A DNA stretch of 64,000 bases from Limanda limanda (GCF_963576545.1 NC_083638.1:5670659-5734658), one strand, 5' to 3'; numbered from the stretch's first letter, positions 1 through 13,920 are shown. The notes: generated from the sequence alone by a model not told the origin. Numbers and translations: made by a program.

Positions 1-87
1 TCAACTCAAATATTGCTTTTACCTTTTTTAATGTCTTCAACCAACTGATTTATAGGTTGTTTGATAGAATACAAGCCTTTCGCCTGC
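1..87. other. AT-rich edge sequence
   Basis: Short AT-rich stretch before the satellite array starts. I see no gene or recognisable element in it. Confidence 0.5.
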
Positions 88-1882
88 GTATCAGATATGC
101 AAAGTTAAGAAAACTTTGAATTTACAGAAGAATCAAAGCAGAAAGTGTGCACATTTGTTCGTGTTCCATATATTCTGTTTTCTTTTTATTCATAAATATA
201 AATACGTTTTTTGTCAAACTCTAAAATCCTCCATTTTCGCCATTATTTCCCCCAAGTATATACATCGATATTATGATTTCCTGCCTGATATACGTCCCAA
301 CAAATCCATCTAGCTCCGCCGTTCAAAAGCATTTTGTCTATAGCTGAATGTTAGCCGATATGCACAGATACGAAAACTTTGAATTTACAGAATAAACAAT
401 GCAGAAAGTGTGCACATTTGTTCTTGTTCCATATATTCTGTTTTCTTTTTACTCATAAATATTCAAGTTTATGGTCAAACTCAAACATCTTGTTGCAATT
501 TCCTCCCAAAATATAAACATCCATATTAGGATTTTGTTCCTGCCTGATATACGTCCCAACAAATCCATCTAGCTCCGCCGTTCAAAAGCATTTTGTCTAT
601 AACTGAATGTTAGCCGATATGCACAGATAAGAAAACTTTGAATTTACAGAATAAACAAAGCAGAAAGTGTTCACATTTGTTCATGTTCCATATATTCTGT
701 TTTCTTTTTAGTCATAAATATTCAAGTTTATGGTCAAACTCAAACATCTTGTTGCAATTTCCTCCCAAAATATTTATATCCATATTAGGATGTGTTTCCT
801 GCCTGAAATACGTCCCCACAAATCCATCTAGCTCCGCCGTTCAAAAGCATTTTGTCTATAGCTGAATGTTAGCCGATATGCACAGATAAGAAAACTTTGA
901 ATTTACAGAATAAACAATGCAGAAAGTGTGCACATTTGTTCTTGTTCCATATATTCTGTTTTCTTTTTACTCATAAATATTCAAGTTTATGGTCAAACTC
1001 TAAAATCTTAGCATTGTCCCCCAAAATATAAACATCCATATTATGATTTCCTGCCTGATATACGTCCCAACAAATCCATCTAGCTCCGCCGTTCAAAAAC
1101 ATTTTGTCTATAGCTGAATGTTAGCCGATATGCACAGGTAAGAAAACTTTGAATATACAGAATAAACGATGCAGAAAGTGTGCACATTTGTTCATGTTCC
1201 ATATATTCTGTTTTCTTTTTACTCATAAATATTCAAGTTTATGGTCAAACTCAAACATCTTGTTGCAATTTCCTCCCAAAATATTTATATCCATATTAGG
1301 ATGTGTTTCCTGCCTGAAATACGTCCCCACAAATCCATCTAGCTCCGCCGTTCAAAAGCATTTTGTCTATAGCTGAATGTTAGCCGATATGCACAGATAA
1401 GAAAACTTTGAATTTACAGAATAAACAATGCAGAAAGTGTGCACATTTGTTCTTGTTCCATATATTCTGTTTTCTTTTTACTCATAAATATTCAAGTTTA
1501 TGGTCAAACTCTAAAATCTTAGCATTGTCCCCCAAAATATAAACATCCATATTATGATTTCCTGCCTGATATACGTCCCAACAAATCCATCTAGCTCCGC
1601 CGTTCAAAAACATTTTGTCTATAGCTGAATGTTAGCCGATATGCACAGATAAGAAAACTTTGAATTTAAAGAATAAACAATGCAGAAAGTGTGCACATTT
1701 GTTCATGTTCCATATATTCTGTTTTCTTTTTACTCATAAATATTCAAGTTTATGGTCAAACTCAAACATCTTGTTGCAATTTCCTCCCAAAATATTTATA
1801 TCCATATTAGGATGTGTTTCCTGCCTGAAATACGTCCCCACAAATCCATCTAGCTCCGCCGTTCAAAAGCATTTTGTCTGTA
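88..1882. repeat. Satellite array, 252/259-bp monomers with 511-bp higher-order unit
   Basis: About seven head-to-tail copies of an AT-rich monomer. The landmark TGAATGTTAGCCGATATGCA recurs at 345, 604, 863, 1115, 1374 and 1626, giving spacings of 259, 259, 252, 259 and 252 bp. The last copies alternate, so a 511-bp dimer is the repeating unit; similar short open frames start at 638, 1149 and 1660, exactly 511 bp apart. The first monomer is more diverged and the last is cut at about 1880. Frames of 65-97 codons in each monomer are a by-product of the repeat, not genes. The array is likely intronic to the neogenin-like gene. Confidence 0.9.
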
Positions 1883-4800
1883 ATTGCATAAAGAATGAAA
1901 ACGCAGCTTCTATTGTATCTGGTGATATTGTTACAAAACTGATTAGACGGTGAATAATGCTGCCTGGGATTCTGTCTCTCCTTCCTTTTGTTGCTGCGGC
2001 GACACGAGGCTTCTTTTCCTGCCATGAAAATAAATGTGTTGATTATCCTTTCCCTCCTTTCTTTGACACGCTCACACCGGCACGCTGAGTGACGTTCACC
2101 TCCGTCCTGCTGGGTTTTCCCTCCTTTCTCCTGCCTTGACTGCACAATAATAATAAAAAAAAAAAAAAAAGCCATTACTCGGCCTTGTTGCCACATCACT
2201 GCGCCTCCTCCTCACCTGCAATATGATCCACATAAGCATCTGCAGCAGCCCGGGCGCCGAGCTGAGAGCAGAGATAAGCCGGCTCCATAATGAGGGTTCA
2301 GTCTCTGCTGGGCAGCGGGAAGGAAAGAATGGGTCCTTATGTGAATATCAACACGGGTCACATGAATGTATTAATGTCAAACCCAGAGTCCGTGACCAAG
2401 AAGGCTGGTTTTGTTTGGATGTGTTTGTAATGGGTCATATTTATGATATACTTCCTCTCTCTTTCATAGCACCGTGCCACATTGTTCTCTCCGAGCTGCT
2501 TTTGTTGTAGTTACACCCTGAGAGACTGGCACAGGTCTCCCAGTCGGTGGTGGAGCGCGGAGAGAGAGAGAGAGAGAAGAGCTGGCTGCAGAGGAACAAA
2601 GGTGCAAACAAAGAAGCCTAATGGTTGAACAGGAGAACTGCCAACTGGACGATTTTTATGAGGGTAGCAGAATATAACAAGAGAGGGTCTTAAAAGAATG
2701 AGACAAGAAGAAGGATCCACAGATCAGCACAAACGGCTTCGTGCAAATCACTCTGCCCTTGACTCAGACTCTGTCAGCTTAACCTGACTTCTACACACCG
2801 GTTACCTCAGCACCATCGGGCTAAAAAGAGCCTTTAGCTCATTTCCAAACACATTTCAAATATTGGCACAGGATCTGCCCAGCTCTGTGTGAGTGTGTGT
2901 GGATAGAGAGCAGGTTAAATCACCTTTTCTCTGCCCTTCATCCATTAGAAAATACTCTTTAACACCGTACAACTATTATTTAGATTAAAATCGCCGTGGC
3001 GTTCACACTACTTTGTATTTTCCGAGCATCTGAAAGGGATAAATTTGGATTCACTGTTAGCGTGGACGTCCAGAACAGAGATGTTTGGGGTCGATGACAC
3101 AATCAGATCGGTTCTTATCAGTCACGACTCGACCACAGGTGCATAAGAAGCAAAATGCCATTTTTGTCTTTGTCAGTAGTATTTTGTGTAACTAAGCAAC
3201 CACCTGCAGAGGAAACAGTTCCTGTTCACACTGGCATGCAAATGATCAAGTGATATTTGCATTATGTACACACTGTGTGTAACACAATATGACATTTTGG
3301 ACGTAGAAACATTACAAAACAGAAGCTTGTGTGGACAGAGATTGTTCAACATATCGAAACGGGTTGAAAACATAAAGTTATGGATGTAACTTAAATATCT
3401 GTGGACTGACAGAGAAGCGCTGCTCAGATAGAGTTCTTCAATCCAGGATAAAGAGATGTTTTCTTGTCTTCAAAGGGAGCTTGACAGTCTGGTGCACTAC
3501 AGTAGTAACATCTGACAGTTCTCCCTTTATGCCTCACACAGCCTCTTCATTTCTTTATCCAACTCTGCCCCGGGTGCAGGCTCCTAACCCCTGGAACCTC
3601 TTTAACTTACTGCGCTGACTTCAGATTCTATTCCCTCCTGAGCTCCTGCTTTTGGGAGTATTGCCCTGGATGCTTTGTGCGAGGTTACTGTAAGTTGTCT
3701 TTTTCTTTTTTGGGAAGAGGGTAACATCCAGTTCCAACTACAACAGTAATTGAGTCTCTCTCTCCTCTCCGTGTTGGATTGAAGGCTTTGATCTCTCCCG
3801 TGCGCCGGTGTTAAATGGTTTCCTCCAAATCGCTGTGAACACGCAGCGACTGGCTGCTCTGTTATCAGCTCCTCCTCCTCGCCGGACACTTTGAAGCCAC
3901 AAACAACTCACTCTGAAAGGAATATACGCTGCGTATATACGTGTGCGTTTTCCTTAGTAGCCGTGGCGTCCGAGATTAAAGGCCGTTTGTTGGGATTATT
4001 GTCCAGAATGCACAGAGAGAAACTGTTATGGAGTCATTTGTGAGGGAGAGGATGCAAACCGGAGGCAGTGTCGAGACTGTGGGGCTTTCTCCCGAGGAAA
4101 TAATCATATCCTTTATGTTTATATGACAGTAATTGTCCAGCGTAATAGTCCAGTAAATGTTCACTGGGAATCTAAAAAGCGGGAAACTGTGACTCGGCAT
4201 CCTTGTTGTAATTTGCATGCTGATGCTTATCTTAACAAGGGCAGAGATTGAGATAGTTTTGAAATGTTTTTCGTGTCCGGGGCTGGTAATTGGCATCGAG
4301 CTTATCAGAGGAAGATTGGCGACACTTTACCAATCTGTGTGGGAAGTTGTTCTGTACACAACCGTTAAGAAAAAACTGCACAATGACAAAATGACAGCAG
4401 TCAAGGACAAAACAGCCAAAGAGCCAGACTTTGAAATCCGATGCTGATAAATTGCCGGGTGTTTGACTTTGCAAGGCATACTGGGTTATATTGATCCCCC
4501 CCACCACCCCTCCTTTTCTGTGTGTATGTGTTTGTGTGACTGAGTGTGATAGCAAAAAAAAAAGGGAATGCAATATTGTGTTTCATTAAAAAATCTATAG
4601 GATATCTCATTACAGCCACATGATTTTCTTTGGGTATCAGGGTGAGTTGGAACTGGGGGGGGTGGAGCTGCTGGATGGCAAGATAAATGGTCTTTCCTGT
4701 CTCAGATGACTATCTCCTATTTTTGTTGTTGGAGGAGAAAGGAGGAATTCGACTCAATCTTCCGGACTTCACTTCCCGGCCCATGTTCGCCAACCGCTCG

Positions 4801-7394
4801 CTGATTTTACGACCGCGGCAGATAACTCGTCCTTACGCGGCGAATCTAAAAACTTCTAAATCACACGATCTAGAGCGGATCTGGGCATTTGTTCCATACG
4901 TTAGCGATACGGGTTCGGTTTTATTGCCGTGTGATATGGATATCTTTCGGATACTAAATCTGTCTTTGCCTCCACCACCCAAAGCAGCTCTCTCTCTCTC
5001 TCTCTCACCGGGCCTTATTTTGAAATGTCTCCCACGTTCTGCTGGATCTGTGAAGTGTTGTAACTTCTAGCAGATCGAAAGGAGACACGTGTGTTTCCAT
5101 TCTTCATCCTCTTTAGTGACTTCAGCCCAAAAGTTCAAGGTGCTTGAGTAGCACAGTGTGTTTTTTCTTTTTTCCTTGGCAGTATTATAAGTGTGCAATT
5201 TGTCTCAGCGCCTTCGCTTGAGAATTCATCTTAAAGTGCATTTTTTTACCCAAAACCAGCAGCTGCGGGCATCTAGCGCCATATTTTATTTCTTTGGCAG
5301 ACATTCTCCAGCAATCCAGAAAAGGTTAGCCCAATTTTCCCGATCCTGACATTAAGTGATGCTGTTGACCTTTAGTCTGACTGCTCTGCGGGTGACCGGT
5401 TTACCGAGGAAACAAGCTGTTCCTCGCTGCTTCGCCTCCCAATTATGCACCGGGAGACGTTTGTTTCTGACGTCCTCTCGCACTGCACCCCCGCCCGTCT
5501 CTAAACCAGCGCTCCCAGTGTTCCCAGTGTGCCCGTCTGCGCCTCTGTCGTCTCAGAGGGCCAATCCTTCAGCGCCTGCCCATGGGGAGAATGATAAGAA
5601 GGGGAATTTGAGCCTCAATCAGTGCTGGCTAATTATCCCAACCAGGGGAGGTGAGAGAGCACCCCCCCCCTTTGTCTACTCAATCCCTGCTGGATCTCTG
5701 TCTTCCTTTCAAACACTCTGTTGGAGTTCTGTCCTAAATCAAGTGTTATTTTTCCATTTCTTGGTGCGTCTATTTATTTTAACATACGGGTGGGCCTCAC
5801 TTTGTTTATCTACTAATTAAGCACTTTTACGTGTTTATGTTTCTCACTTTTCTAAGTGGATTTAAAATTTGGAAACATGATCGTTTATTCAGTTTCTCCT
5901 CCATGTTTGGATAGATGATACTTTTTCCATAGACAAAAGCATGTTTGTCTTCCATCACTGCAGTTTTAATGATATGTTTAAGCAGGGACAGAACCCTAGT
6001 TTAGCCCAATTACTGTCAGTGGGATCAAGTTTAATTAAGAGAAGTTTTAAACTCACTAATGTCGTTATTAAGAATGCGGTTTGATAACACCCTCTTCACA
6101 TGCACAGGCGTAGGAACACAAGTATGCATATTTCAGAAACAAGCGTAATTGTAATAAACATTGATGAAAAATGAATGCTACACTAATGAGTGCAGAGCAT
6201 GAATCACTTAGCATCGGGGGGGCCATTTCCCCAGACTCTGCAGAGGAGCCGTTTGTCTGCTCACCATTCGGCGTGCTCTTTAAAACTGCAACCAGAGACG
6301 CAGGGAAAGGAATCTACGAGTTTGACTGACGAAGCCACAGCAAGAAAAACAAGACGAGTCGCTGTAATTGGAATCGCCCCCCCCCCCCCCCCCCCCGGCA
6401 TGGTTTGGTGGCTTTTGACCAATTAAAATACACAAAACATAATTTGGCAAGAATTTAAAGGGCACTGTGGGGTTTTCTTTGGAGGCAAAGGCCAGTGATG
6501 TTGGAGCTTTTGTCTTATTTGGTCTGGTGATTCATGCAACACTTTACAATGCTTAAAGCTACCAATTTATTTGATCATTGTGTCGTCAATGAAATCCATG
6601 ACACGTTGACAAAAGGTCACAGATTTGTGTATTGCATATTTTGTCTGAGCAACGCAGACGTCTGGCTAAGACAACGGTAACAGTGAGTGGCATCTTTGAG
6701 CCTCACGCTGCCGAACAGGAAATGTGGGTCAGTGCGTGTGGTTATTGGGAAAGAAGGATTAGGTGCTGCTCACTAATTACTCTTATATTGCTTGTGACCA
6801 TTCCAAAATACGGGCGCACGCGAACACGGAATGAGAATAAGAATCGCTCTGTCAGATTCTGCACATTCGACGGGTCTTTTCAGATTTGATACTTTGCCGG
6901 ACACTTGCACTCAAAGCTTTGCTAATCCTATAAACCAGCCAATCATTTGGGTTGGATCCATGTCTTCATCTGATTAAAAAGAGACCGATATGCTTTATTA
7001 GAGTGACGTTTTCTGACAGTGTTCGGTCTGTCCGAGGCTGAGGTTGTTGCCGTAGTGACCCGGCTCTGCCTGTGACCCTGTCATGTTTTCTCCGGCCCTC
7101 CAGAGTTTTAACAATGGCAGACAGGATGACAGAGGAACTGCGAGCTGAAAAAAAATTGGATCCTTTCCTCTTTTTAATCTGCCAGTTGAGCGGGTGCCAG
7201 TGCAGGACAGCCAGTGTGCGCTAGGCGCCCCAATCATTTTGTCTATCCTCTTTATGGCTTGGCCTCAGCTTTTCTTCTCATCAGCTGCTGCTGCGGCGGC
7301 GAACACTGAGAATACCAGACGCTGGTGGGTTGTGGTCTCCCTTATAACAGCCACCCCCCCCTACCAGGCATGCCCAGCATTGTTCCTGGATTTA
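1883..7394. other. Intronic/intergenic DNA without recognisable genes
   Basis: No supported exon was found. The stretch holds a poly-A run near 2155-2170, short CT runs near 2560 and 4990, and a run of 20 C at 6377-6396. Open frames up to 154 codons (for example 5356-5820) lack family motifs and splice-bounded structure, so I read them as noise. A signal-peptide exon for the downstream Ig exons could be hidden here, but I could not identify one. Confidence 0.5.
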
Positions 7395-8371
7395 GCTCTT
7401 GTAAGAATACTTTGACCAACTCCGACACATTTCTGTAGATTGGAAAAGGAGCGAAAAAGCTATGACTTCCTGTGTCACTCAGCCCCTCCTTTACAGTTTG
7501 TCCTTGTGGGGTTTTGCCCTTTACTTTCCCTTCGGTGTTTGTCCTCCAGCCAGGTCTTTTCTTTTCTCAGGTGTCCGAACCCTCTAAGAATGCGTCTTAA
7601 GAGATAAACGTCTTTTTAAGACTTCAATACATTCATCTATCTTAATGAAACCGGCCCCTTCTCCTCTCTCTGCTCTGGTATGGTAATGCAATGGTTGTCT
7701 CCGCTCAAATCTTCACTGCTTTGATTGATTTCGAGTCAAGTGTCCAAATGTCAATTTTAGGAAAATGAAAGGGAAGTGAGCTACTCGCCTTTAACTTGCG
7801 AGCACTCCATAATCGAATCCTTCAAGGGACATTTGTACTTGTCCTTTGATTAAAAAAGGGGACAATTTTTTGTAGGAATGCTCCTATAAGAATACTTTGA
7901 GTGGCCGACACCAGCTCTGACAAATTTCTATGCTAGATTGGAAAAGGAGCGATAAAGCTATGAATTCCTGTGTCACTCATCTGCTCCTCTACTTCAGTTT
8001 GTCCTTGTGGTGTTTTGCCTTCACTTTACCTTTGGTGTTTGTCCTCCAGCCAGGTCCTTTTCTTTTCTCAGGTGTCCGAACCCTCTAAAAATGCGTCTTA
8101 AGAGATAAACGTCTTTTTAAGACTTGAAAACATTCATCTCTCTTAATGAAACCGGCCCCTTCTCCTCTCTTTGCTCAGGTATGGTAATGCAATTGTTGTC
8201 TTCGCTCAAATCTTCACGGCTTTGATTGATTTCGAGTCAAGTGTCCAAATGTCAATTTTAGGAAAATGAAAGGGAAGTGAGCTACTCGCCTTTAACTTGC
8301 AAGCACTCCATAATCGAATCCTTCAAGGGACATTTGTACTTGTCCTTTGATTAAAAAAGGGGACAATTTTC
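7395..8371. repeat. Tandem duplication, about 490-bp units
   Basis: Two adjacent direct copies, 7395-7879 and 7880-8371. Both contain GATTGGAAAAGGAGCG (7438 and 7936), an ATGCGTCTTAAGAGATAAAC block, and the ending ATTAAAAAAGGGGACAATTT. The offset drifts from 485 to 501 bp through small indels, and point differences are scattered, so the copies have aged independently. No coding frame is conserved between them. Confidence 0.9.
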
Positions 8372-9385
8372 CCTCTTTTTCCCCAGATACATGCCTCAAA
8401 TAAAGCAAGTCAGCCGCAGCCCACCAGACTACGAGTCCCTCCACATTCGGTCTCTAGATAATCGTTATTTCCCTGAGGTGTTTCTTTAGTGACAGATGGG
8501 TTTTAGGAGGGAGTTTGCAGAGATGGGAGGTGGATGAGGGAGTCTGCAGAGGAGGAGGAGGAGGGAATTGAGGTATAAAGATGAAGAGGGGGGGGGGGGG
8601 GGACGTGTGGGAGGGAAGCAGAAACAACCGTTTCCATTAGTGTCATTAAAACAACCCTGTGGAAGGACAAACAGCAGAGGGATGGAGGTAACGGCGAAGC
8701 GGCAGCTCGGTGAATTAAGTCCCGAGCTTCATTACAAGCAGCCGTCCCCCCCCCCCGTCTCTATTTTTACCTGCGTGAAAGGTTTCAATTTACCCTCCAT
8801 GTGCTCTTAATGATTTTGTACTCTCGGCTTATTGTTTCCACATAAAGGCCACAAAGCTCCGGGATCCAGTGACACGGATACATGGCAGAGTGTGGAAGTC
8901 ATATTCCTATCGGCGCAACAGCAATAATTGATTTCTATATCACTCTTTTCAGCGTGTGATTACCATGGAGCGGCGGCTGTGAATGCCTATCGAGTGTGTT
9001 TACTTTTCAGGATGTCCAAGCCACAGAAGGGCCTCTGTTGCTGGAAAGTGATTGGCTTTGAGAGAGAGGTCTGCTCTGTCTCAAGAGCAGCTCAATAAAG
9101 AGGGTAGTCAATATGGCTGCCTTCAGATGGTGGGTCAGGGAGGGAGGAGGCTTCCTGCTGAGGCAAGGGGAGAATAGGAGAGAACAGGGGGTCTTTGTGT
9201 GGAGAGCAGGCTCCCACTCACTCTTCTTTACTGCCTGTTCTGGGGTGTTGCACCTAACATTAGCAGCTTTTACACAGCTCGGCTGTAGGCAGGAATGTTG
9301 AGGGTTCTATTCTCCCAGAGCCAGATGGAGGAGATGTGGCCTGGCAGGACAGACAACACTGTTGTGTTACATGTTGTATGAAACT
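8372..9385. other. Intronic DNA, purine-rich, no gene seen
   Basis: Contains GAGGAGGAGG-type purine tracts near 8550, a run of 15 G at 8588-8602 and a run of 11 C at 8746-8756. No exon or mobile-element ends were recognised. Confidence 0.45.
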
Positions 9386-10379
9386 CAGACATGTAGGGAC
9401 GGGGGGAAAAATCGATTCAGTTACGAATCACGATTCAAGATTCAAGATTCAAGATTTTTTTATTGTCAAATGAACAGAGATAACATGAAGTATTCACTGT
9501 CATTGAAATGCTTGGGTCACACACTCTCTTTAAGCAATGCTCAGTAATTTCAACCCAAAAAAATAAAATAAAAATAGAAATAGTATAAAATAGAATAAAA
9601 AAGAATAAAATAGAATAACAATGAAATAGAATATCAAAAATTTAAAATGGAAAATAAAATATATACATCTAAATATATATATTTACAGATGAATGTTCAG
9701 TTTGTGCAGTAGTGCAAATATTCAAATAGGCTTATTATGGTGGTGGTGCAAATATGCAAATATTCCAGGGTGCTGGTTTGGTGGAGTTATTGCAGTACAG
9801 AGGAGTTTAAAAGTCTTATGGCCTGGATTCTTGTGAATGACGATATTTAAATCGCCATGCTGCCTCCAAAAGCGATTTAAACTTATTTATTGGTTTATAT
9901 GGGGGGGAGCAGATTGACCAGCTCTTGTTTTTGCACAAGAATCTAAACATACCCAAGCACTAGCTTTGCATCGCCTACATGCAAACAACAATAGCTTCTT
10001 TTTGTTGATTTCAAAGTTTATATTCTAAGTAAACTTTTATTCATTCTATTTAATTTATCTTTTATTTATTGTTTAAAAGTAGCCTAAGTGGCATACATTT
10101 CTTAATCTGTCAGTTTGTGTGCAGTTGACAGGGGCTATACAATAATAGGGCACATTTTTATTTCTTTTCTCTATTGGCTGCCCGGCAGTCATTAAGTTAA
10201 TGTTAATATTTAAAATAAAACTTGTAAAGTGAATTTGACTGTGTTGTATTTGAAGTTATGATTCAACTCTTTTCCATGGTCCAGTATTTAAAAAAAAAAT
10301 ACATTATCGTATCGCCACCTAAGTATCGTGATAGTATCGTATCGGGAGGTCCCTGCCGATTCCCGTCCCTAGTGACATG
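9386..10379 (-). mobile_element. Non-autonomous hAT-like element (TAGGGACGGG family), copy 1, with nested insertion
   Basis: Element 9394-10371 begins TAGGGACGGG and ends CCCGTCCCTA (inverted ends). It is flanked by an imperfect 8-bp target duplication, CAGACATG (9386-9393) and GTGACATG (10372-10379), 6 of 8 identical. It is the reverse-orientation relative of the copy at 24596-25286; strand is given relative to that copy. Shared internal landmarks include GCTGCCTCC near its left end, the GGGCAGCC region, and the terminal GTATCGTGATAGTATCGTATCGG. It has no transposase. The 8-bp duplication and short inverted ends fit the hAT superfamily, an inference since no coding region remains. A second repeat is inserted at 9437-9825. 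Confidence 0.8.
9437..9825 (-). mobile_element. Nested LINE/SINE-like 3' fragment
   Basis: Comparison with the uninterrupted copy at 24596-25286 shows about 389 extra bases here, bounded by GATTC at 9432-9436 and 9826-9830 (a probable short target duplication). Read on the minus strand it ends in a poly-A-like stretch followed by GAATCTT repeats, like the tails of fish LINE-type retroposons that end in short simple repeats. It carries no coding region. The exact family is not assigned. Confidence 0.65.
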
Positions 10380-13300
10380 CTACCTAACCCACTCACTGGA
10401 GCAGCATTATTCCGTCTTTGTTTGATTCAGGGTAAACACGCGAAGTTGCCCTAACGACAGTTACTCCTAACAAATGGAATACCTGGATCTCTGTTCTCTG
10501 GGAGTATTTCTGCTGCAGGAGTCGCAGCCTGTAGATTTTGCTGGTTCTGAAGCCGGCAATGATCCTTGTCAGCAAAGTGAATTTCCCGGCTGCTCTGGAC
10601 TTGGCCCCGATTGATACATCTGCTTTTCACGGTTTCCCAAAACCCCCGAGCAAAGTGATCTCGGCGTTGTGGCCCTACGGCCTGCGAACAAATTAGCTGA
10701 ATTTTCACACACCTCACCTTGACAGTAAGCCCTGGAACGTATGAAACTAGCTTTTAGCAGTGGATCAAGGTGGAGAAACCCAGCACTAGCTCCGTGTCTC
10801 TGTTCCCTCTCTCGTCTGGGAGTGAGGGAGCAACTGGGAGGGCGAGCGAGCACGGCAGCAGATCAGGGCTCCACCTTCAACTGGGCTCCCAAAGCTTTTA
10901 TGACTGCTGAGCAAAGTGGATTTGGGACCAAAGTAACAGCCCAGACTTATCAAGCAGACAACCTCATTTTCTAGCCCCTTGCTCTCCGCTTGCTCTCGCT
11001 GCCCGGTGTGGAGGTTCCTATTTCTCAAAGACAAACGGGACCCCTCCACACTGCGGGACCTGAATGGATTACTGTAATGTGGTTTCTGACACCTCCTTCC
11101 TACTTTAACTCTGCAGCGGTGTTGTTAAAAGCCTGCAGTGTTTCAGCACTAATGAATTCCGGGCATGGGGATCTGTGTGTTCACCATTGAGATTGCAAGA
11201 TCAATTAATTTTGTTCTGTGGTGCTTCGTGTAATTTGACTAAAAAACGTTTCTTTGCAAAAGTCAGAATTGTTGAAGAGTCAATCTCATCTTCTTCTGTT
11301 CATGACATCCTGCTCCAGGTATTTTCCGTGTCCTCTGATGATGTATGAGAACATGTGCACTGTTAGAATCCATCTTGAAGACACAGCTCGTTCTGAAGTT
11401 AGTTCTCTGGAAACATTTGAGACAGAAGTGAAAACCCAGTGACTGAAGGCCGAGGCTGAAAAGAGGAGCTTTTGAGGAGTTTGAGGAAAGTGATGTGTTT
11501 TCTGAATGGAAACTTTTTCAAGTAATAACAGTAACTCAATTATCAGCAGAATATGTCACCTTTTAAATGTCTCCTTCACATGCAGTCGATAAAGATCCTT
11601 GTTTCCTGCTGAGATTTTTTATCTTATCTTGCTCCTGCTTTGCCTTTGCTCATTATCTTTCTCACACCCTTTCCTGACAAACAGTTGGTCTGTTCATTGT
11701 TTCAATATGAACTGCAGACACTGACTTTGTGAGACACAACTTCATCTCCTTCTTACCTTGTTGAAAGATCATAGGCCTTTATTTGTCTTAGTAGTTTTTT
11801 CCGATATTGAGCTAATGATTAAGATGTTTAGGTCTTTCTGTCATTATACCATATTACCTCATAGCTATATGAGCCAGTTTCAAAGAAATACAAATATTTT
11901 TTATTTGACCGAATTCTTCTTGCACATTCCTAGACCTTGCGAGAAGGTTTACATCAATATATATTTTGAAGCTTTTTTCACTGCTGGTTCCTCTAAATGC
12001 AACAAAAATGACAATACAAAAATTAAGCAATGTGGACATTTGGGTTTGCTGATGTTGCTTTGCATCAACACAGCTTTTGTCTGCACACAGTGAATCCAGC
12101 AGGGATCACACTTGCACATACCGTATTGTTCTACTTTACCTTATCCTTTCCTTCCTGGAGTTTGGACTTTGACCTGAAGAAGTTGTATCATTGTTTTGCT
12201 GTCATGTCTGTTGCTGTGTGTGTTCACCTGTCTGCATAATGAGGGAATGTTGTGAAAAAGAAAACAAGTTGAGTTTAGAACAAACCGTCCCCTAACCCCA
12301 TTCTGCATCCGTTAACCCTGCTCTCCTCACAGTGGACGTTATACGTGCGACTGAAAGCAGATGGTTCGCCATTTTGTCATACAGTAGCGTTGAAGCTAAG
12401 CCCCCCCCCCCCTACTGCTCCGACAACTGCAAGATGTTCTTTTTTTAAAAACTGGAAACGTGGTTCAGACTTGGACCTGGAAGCGCCGCCCAGTCCACAC
12501 ACACCCACTGTTTCACCAGCGTAAAGCAAAGATGATGAAGCATGCCATGGTGCCACTGGTCTGCAGGAGTGACGAATCCTCCCCCCCCGCTGCTACTCCA
12601 CTCTGGTCTCTCTCTCCATCTGTCATGTGCACCATCAGTAAAACACATTGGCTGGTTTTGTCAGATTAGGCCCCAGTTTGCACGCCGGGCTGAGTTTATG
12701 GATTTCCTGAAATCAGCTGCTTACCTCAGTCATATTTAAAACCACCCACTTACTGCTGCTGGCTACTCACTCTGCTCAGTCAGAGTTATAAAACGTGTTG
12801 TGCTGGGTTCGGATGTTATGTTTTATTGCTTATTGCTGTTTATTCACTTGAGTCTCACGTCCACTTCTGCCTGAAGGGATGTTTAAAATAAGATATTACG
12901 TGTTTGAGCACTTGTGCGTCAGCAGATCTAATAAAGTTTGTATCATGAACATTTTATTTGCCTACATTGAGAGACGTGCACTTCTCTCTCGGCCTGTTCC
13001 GATGTTTATTTTTTCATTTATGTCAGAGGACTAACCTGCAGAGTCAGATGTTCTGTCTCTCCAAGAACCATGATTGACAGGAACCATTAACATCTAAAAA
13101 ATACACAACTTTTAAATAAACTTTCCTTTTTCTGCAGAAGGGGAAGCTCAGAATACAGAAGTTATCGGACTGAGCTTCTTTAATAAAATAAAATCCTCTT
13201 TCCTTTTAATTCCATGAGTTTGCTCGTAATGGATTTGGTCTTTTCCCTGCTGATGAAAGATAAAAAGAGATATGAGGCCAAACCCCAGCTCTGACCATTG

Positions 13301-13920
13301 AGACTGAATGGGGGCACTTATCCTTCTTTTTCTATTCTAGTCTTCTCCATCAGGGAATAAGTCTGGAGACAATTGCACAACTTGTATCGTCTTACATTCC
13401 TTCCCTGCTGTGAAAGTGGAAAATATGCATTAAATCCAGTCACTTTCTGCAGCGTTTCTCCTGTAATAGTTTTTTCCTTTCGGGGGAACTTGGTCCACAG
13501 AGGACAAGCCGCCATGTTGCCAGAATTATGGGCCGTGCTTTACATAGCTTCTCTCTTTGGATCTCACACTTGGGACTTGGAGCCGTGAGGTGGAGAAATT
13601 ACCTCCCGGTAGTTAAATAGCTGAACCATTGACATAGCGTCTTCCTCTCTCCCCTTTCTGTCTTGTTTCCTCTCTTTCTCTCTCTTTCTGCTCTCGCCCT
13701 CCCCTGGAGACGTGCCATTTTCTTGGAAGAGAGCAGGCATATTTTAAACTGCATTTAACATTCAGCCTCTTATTTCACTCCGTTCGCTGCATTATTAAAA
13801 TACCTTCACACCCCCTTAATTATTTTTTTCCAGCTCTCCCTTTCCCTGCAGAACTGATAATTGGTGTTATTTATCTAAACAATACCACAGTGCGACTCTT
13901 AGGGTGCGAGCGCTTGAATA
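10380..13920. other. Intronic DNA, no gene seen
   Basis: Includes a moderately GC-rich segment at about 10400-11100 and a run of 12 C at 12401-12412. Open frames up to 111 codons show no domain or splice pattern I can defend. Confidence 0.45.

Noticed and set aside
88..1882. Regular direct repeats suggesting a CRISPR array
   Set aside because: The whole 252/259-bp unit repeats; there are no short repeats with unique spacers, no cas genes, and the context is vertebrate.
638..1953. Three or four near-identical 75-97-codon frames that could be read as a small tandem gene family
   Set aside because: They are exactly in register with the 511-bp satellite dimer, contain no domain, and alternate monomers have the frame broken.
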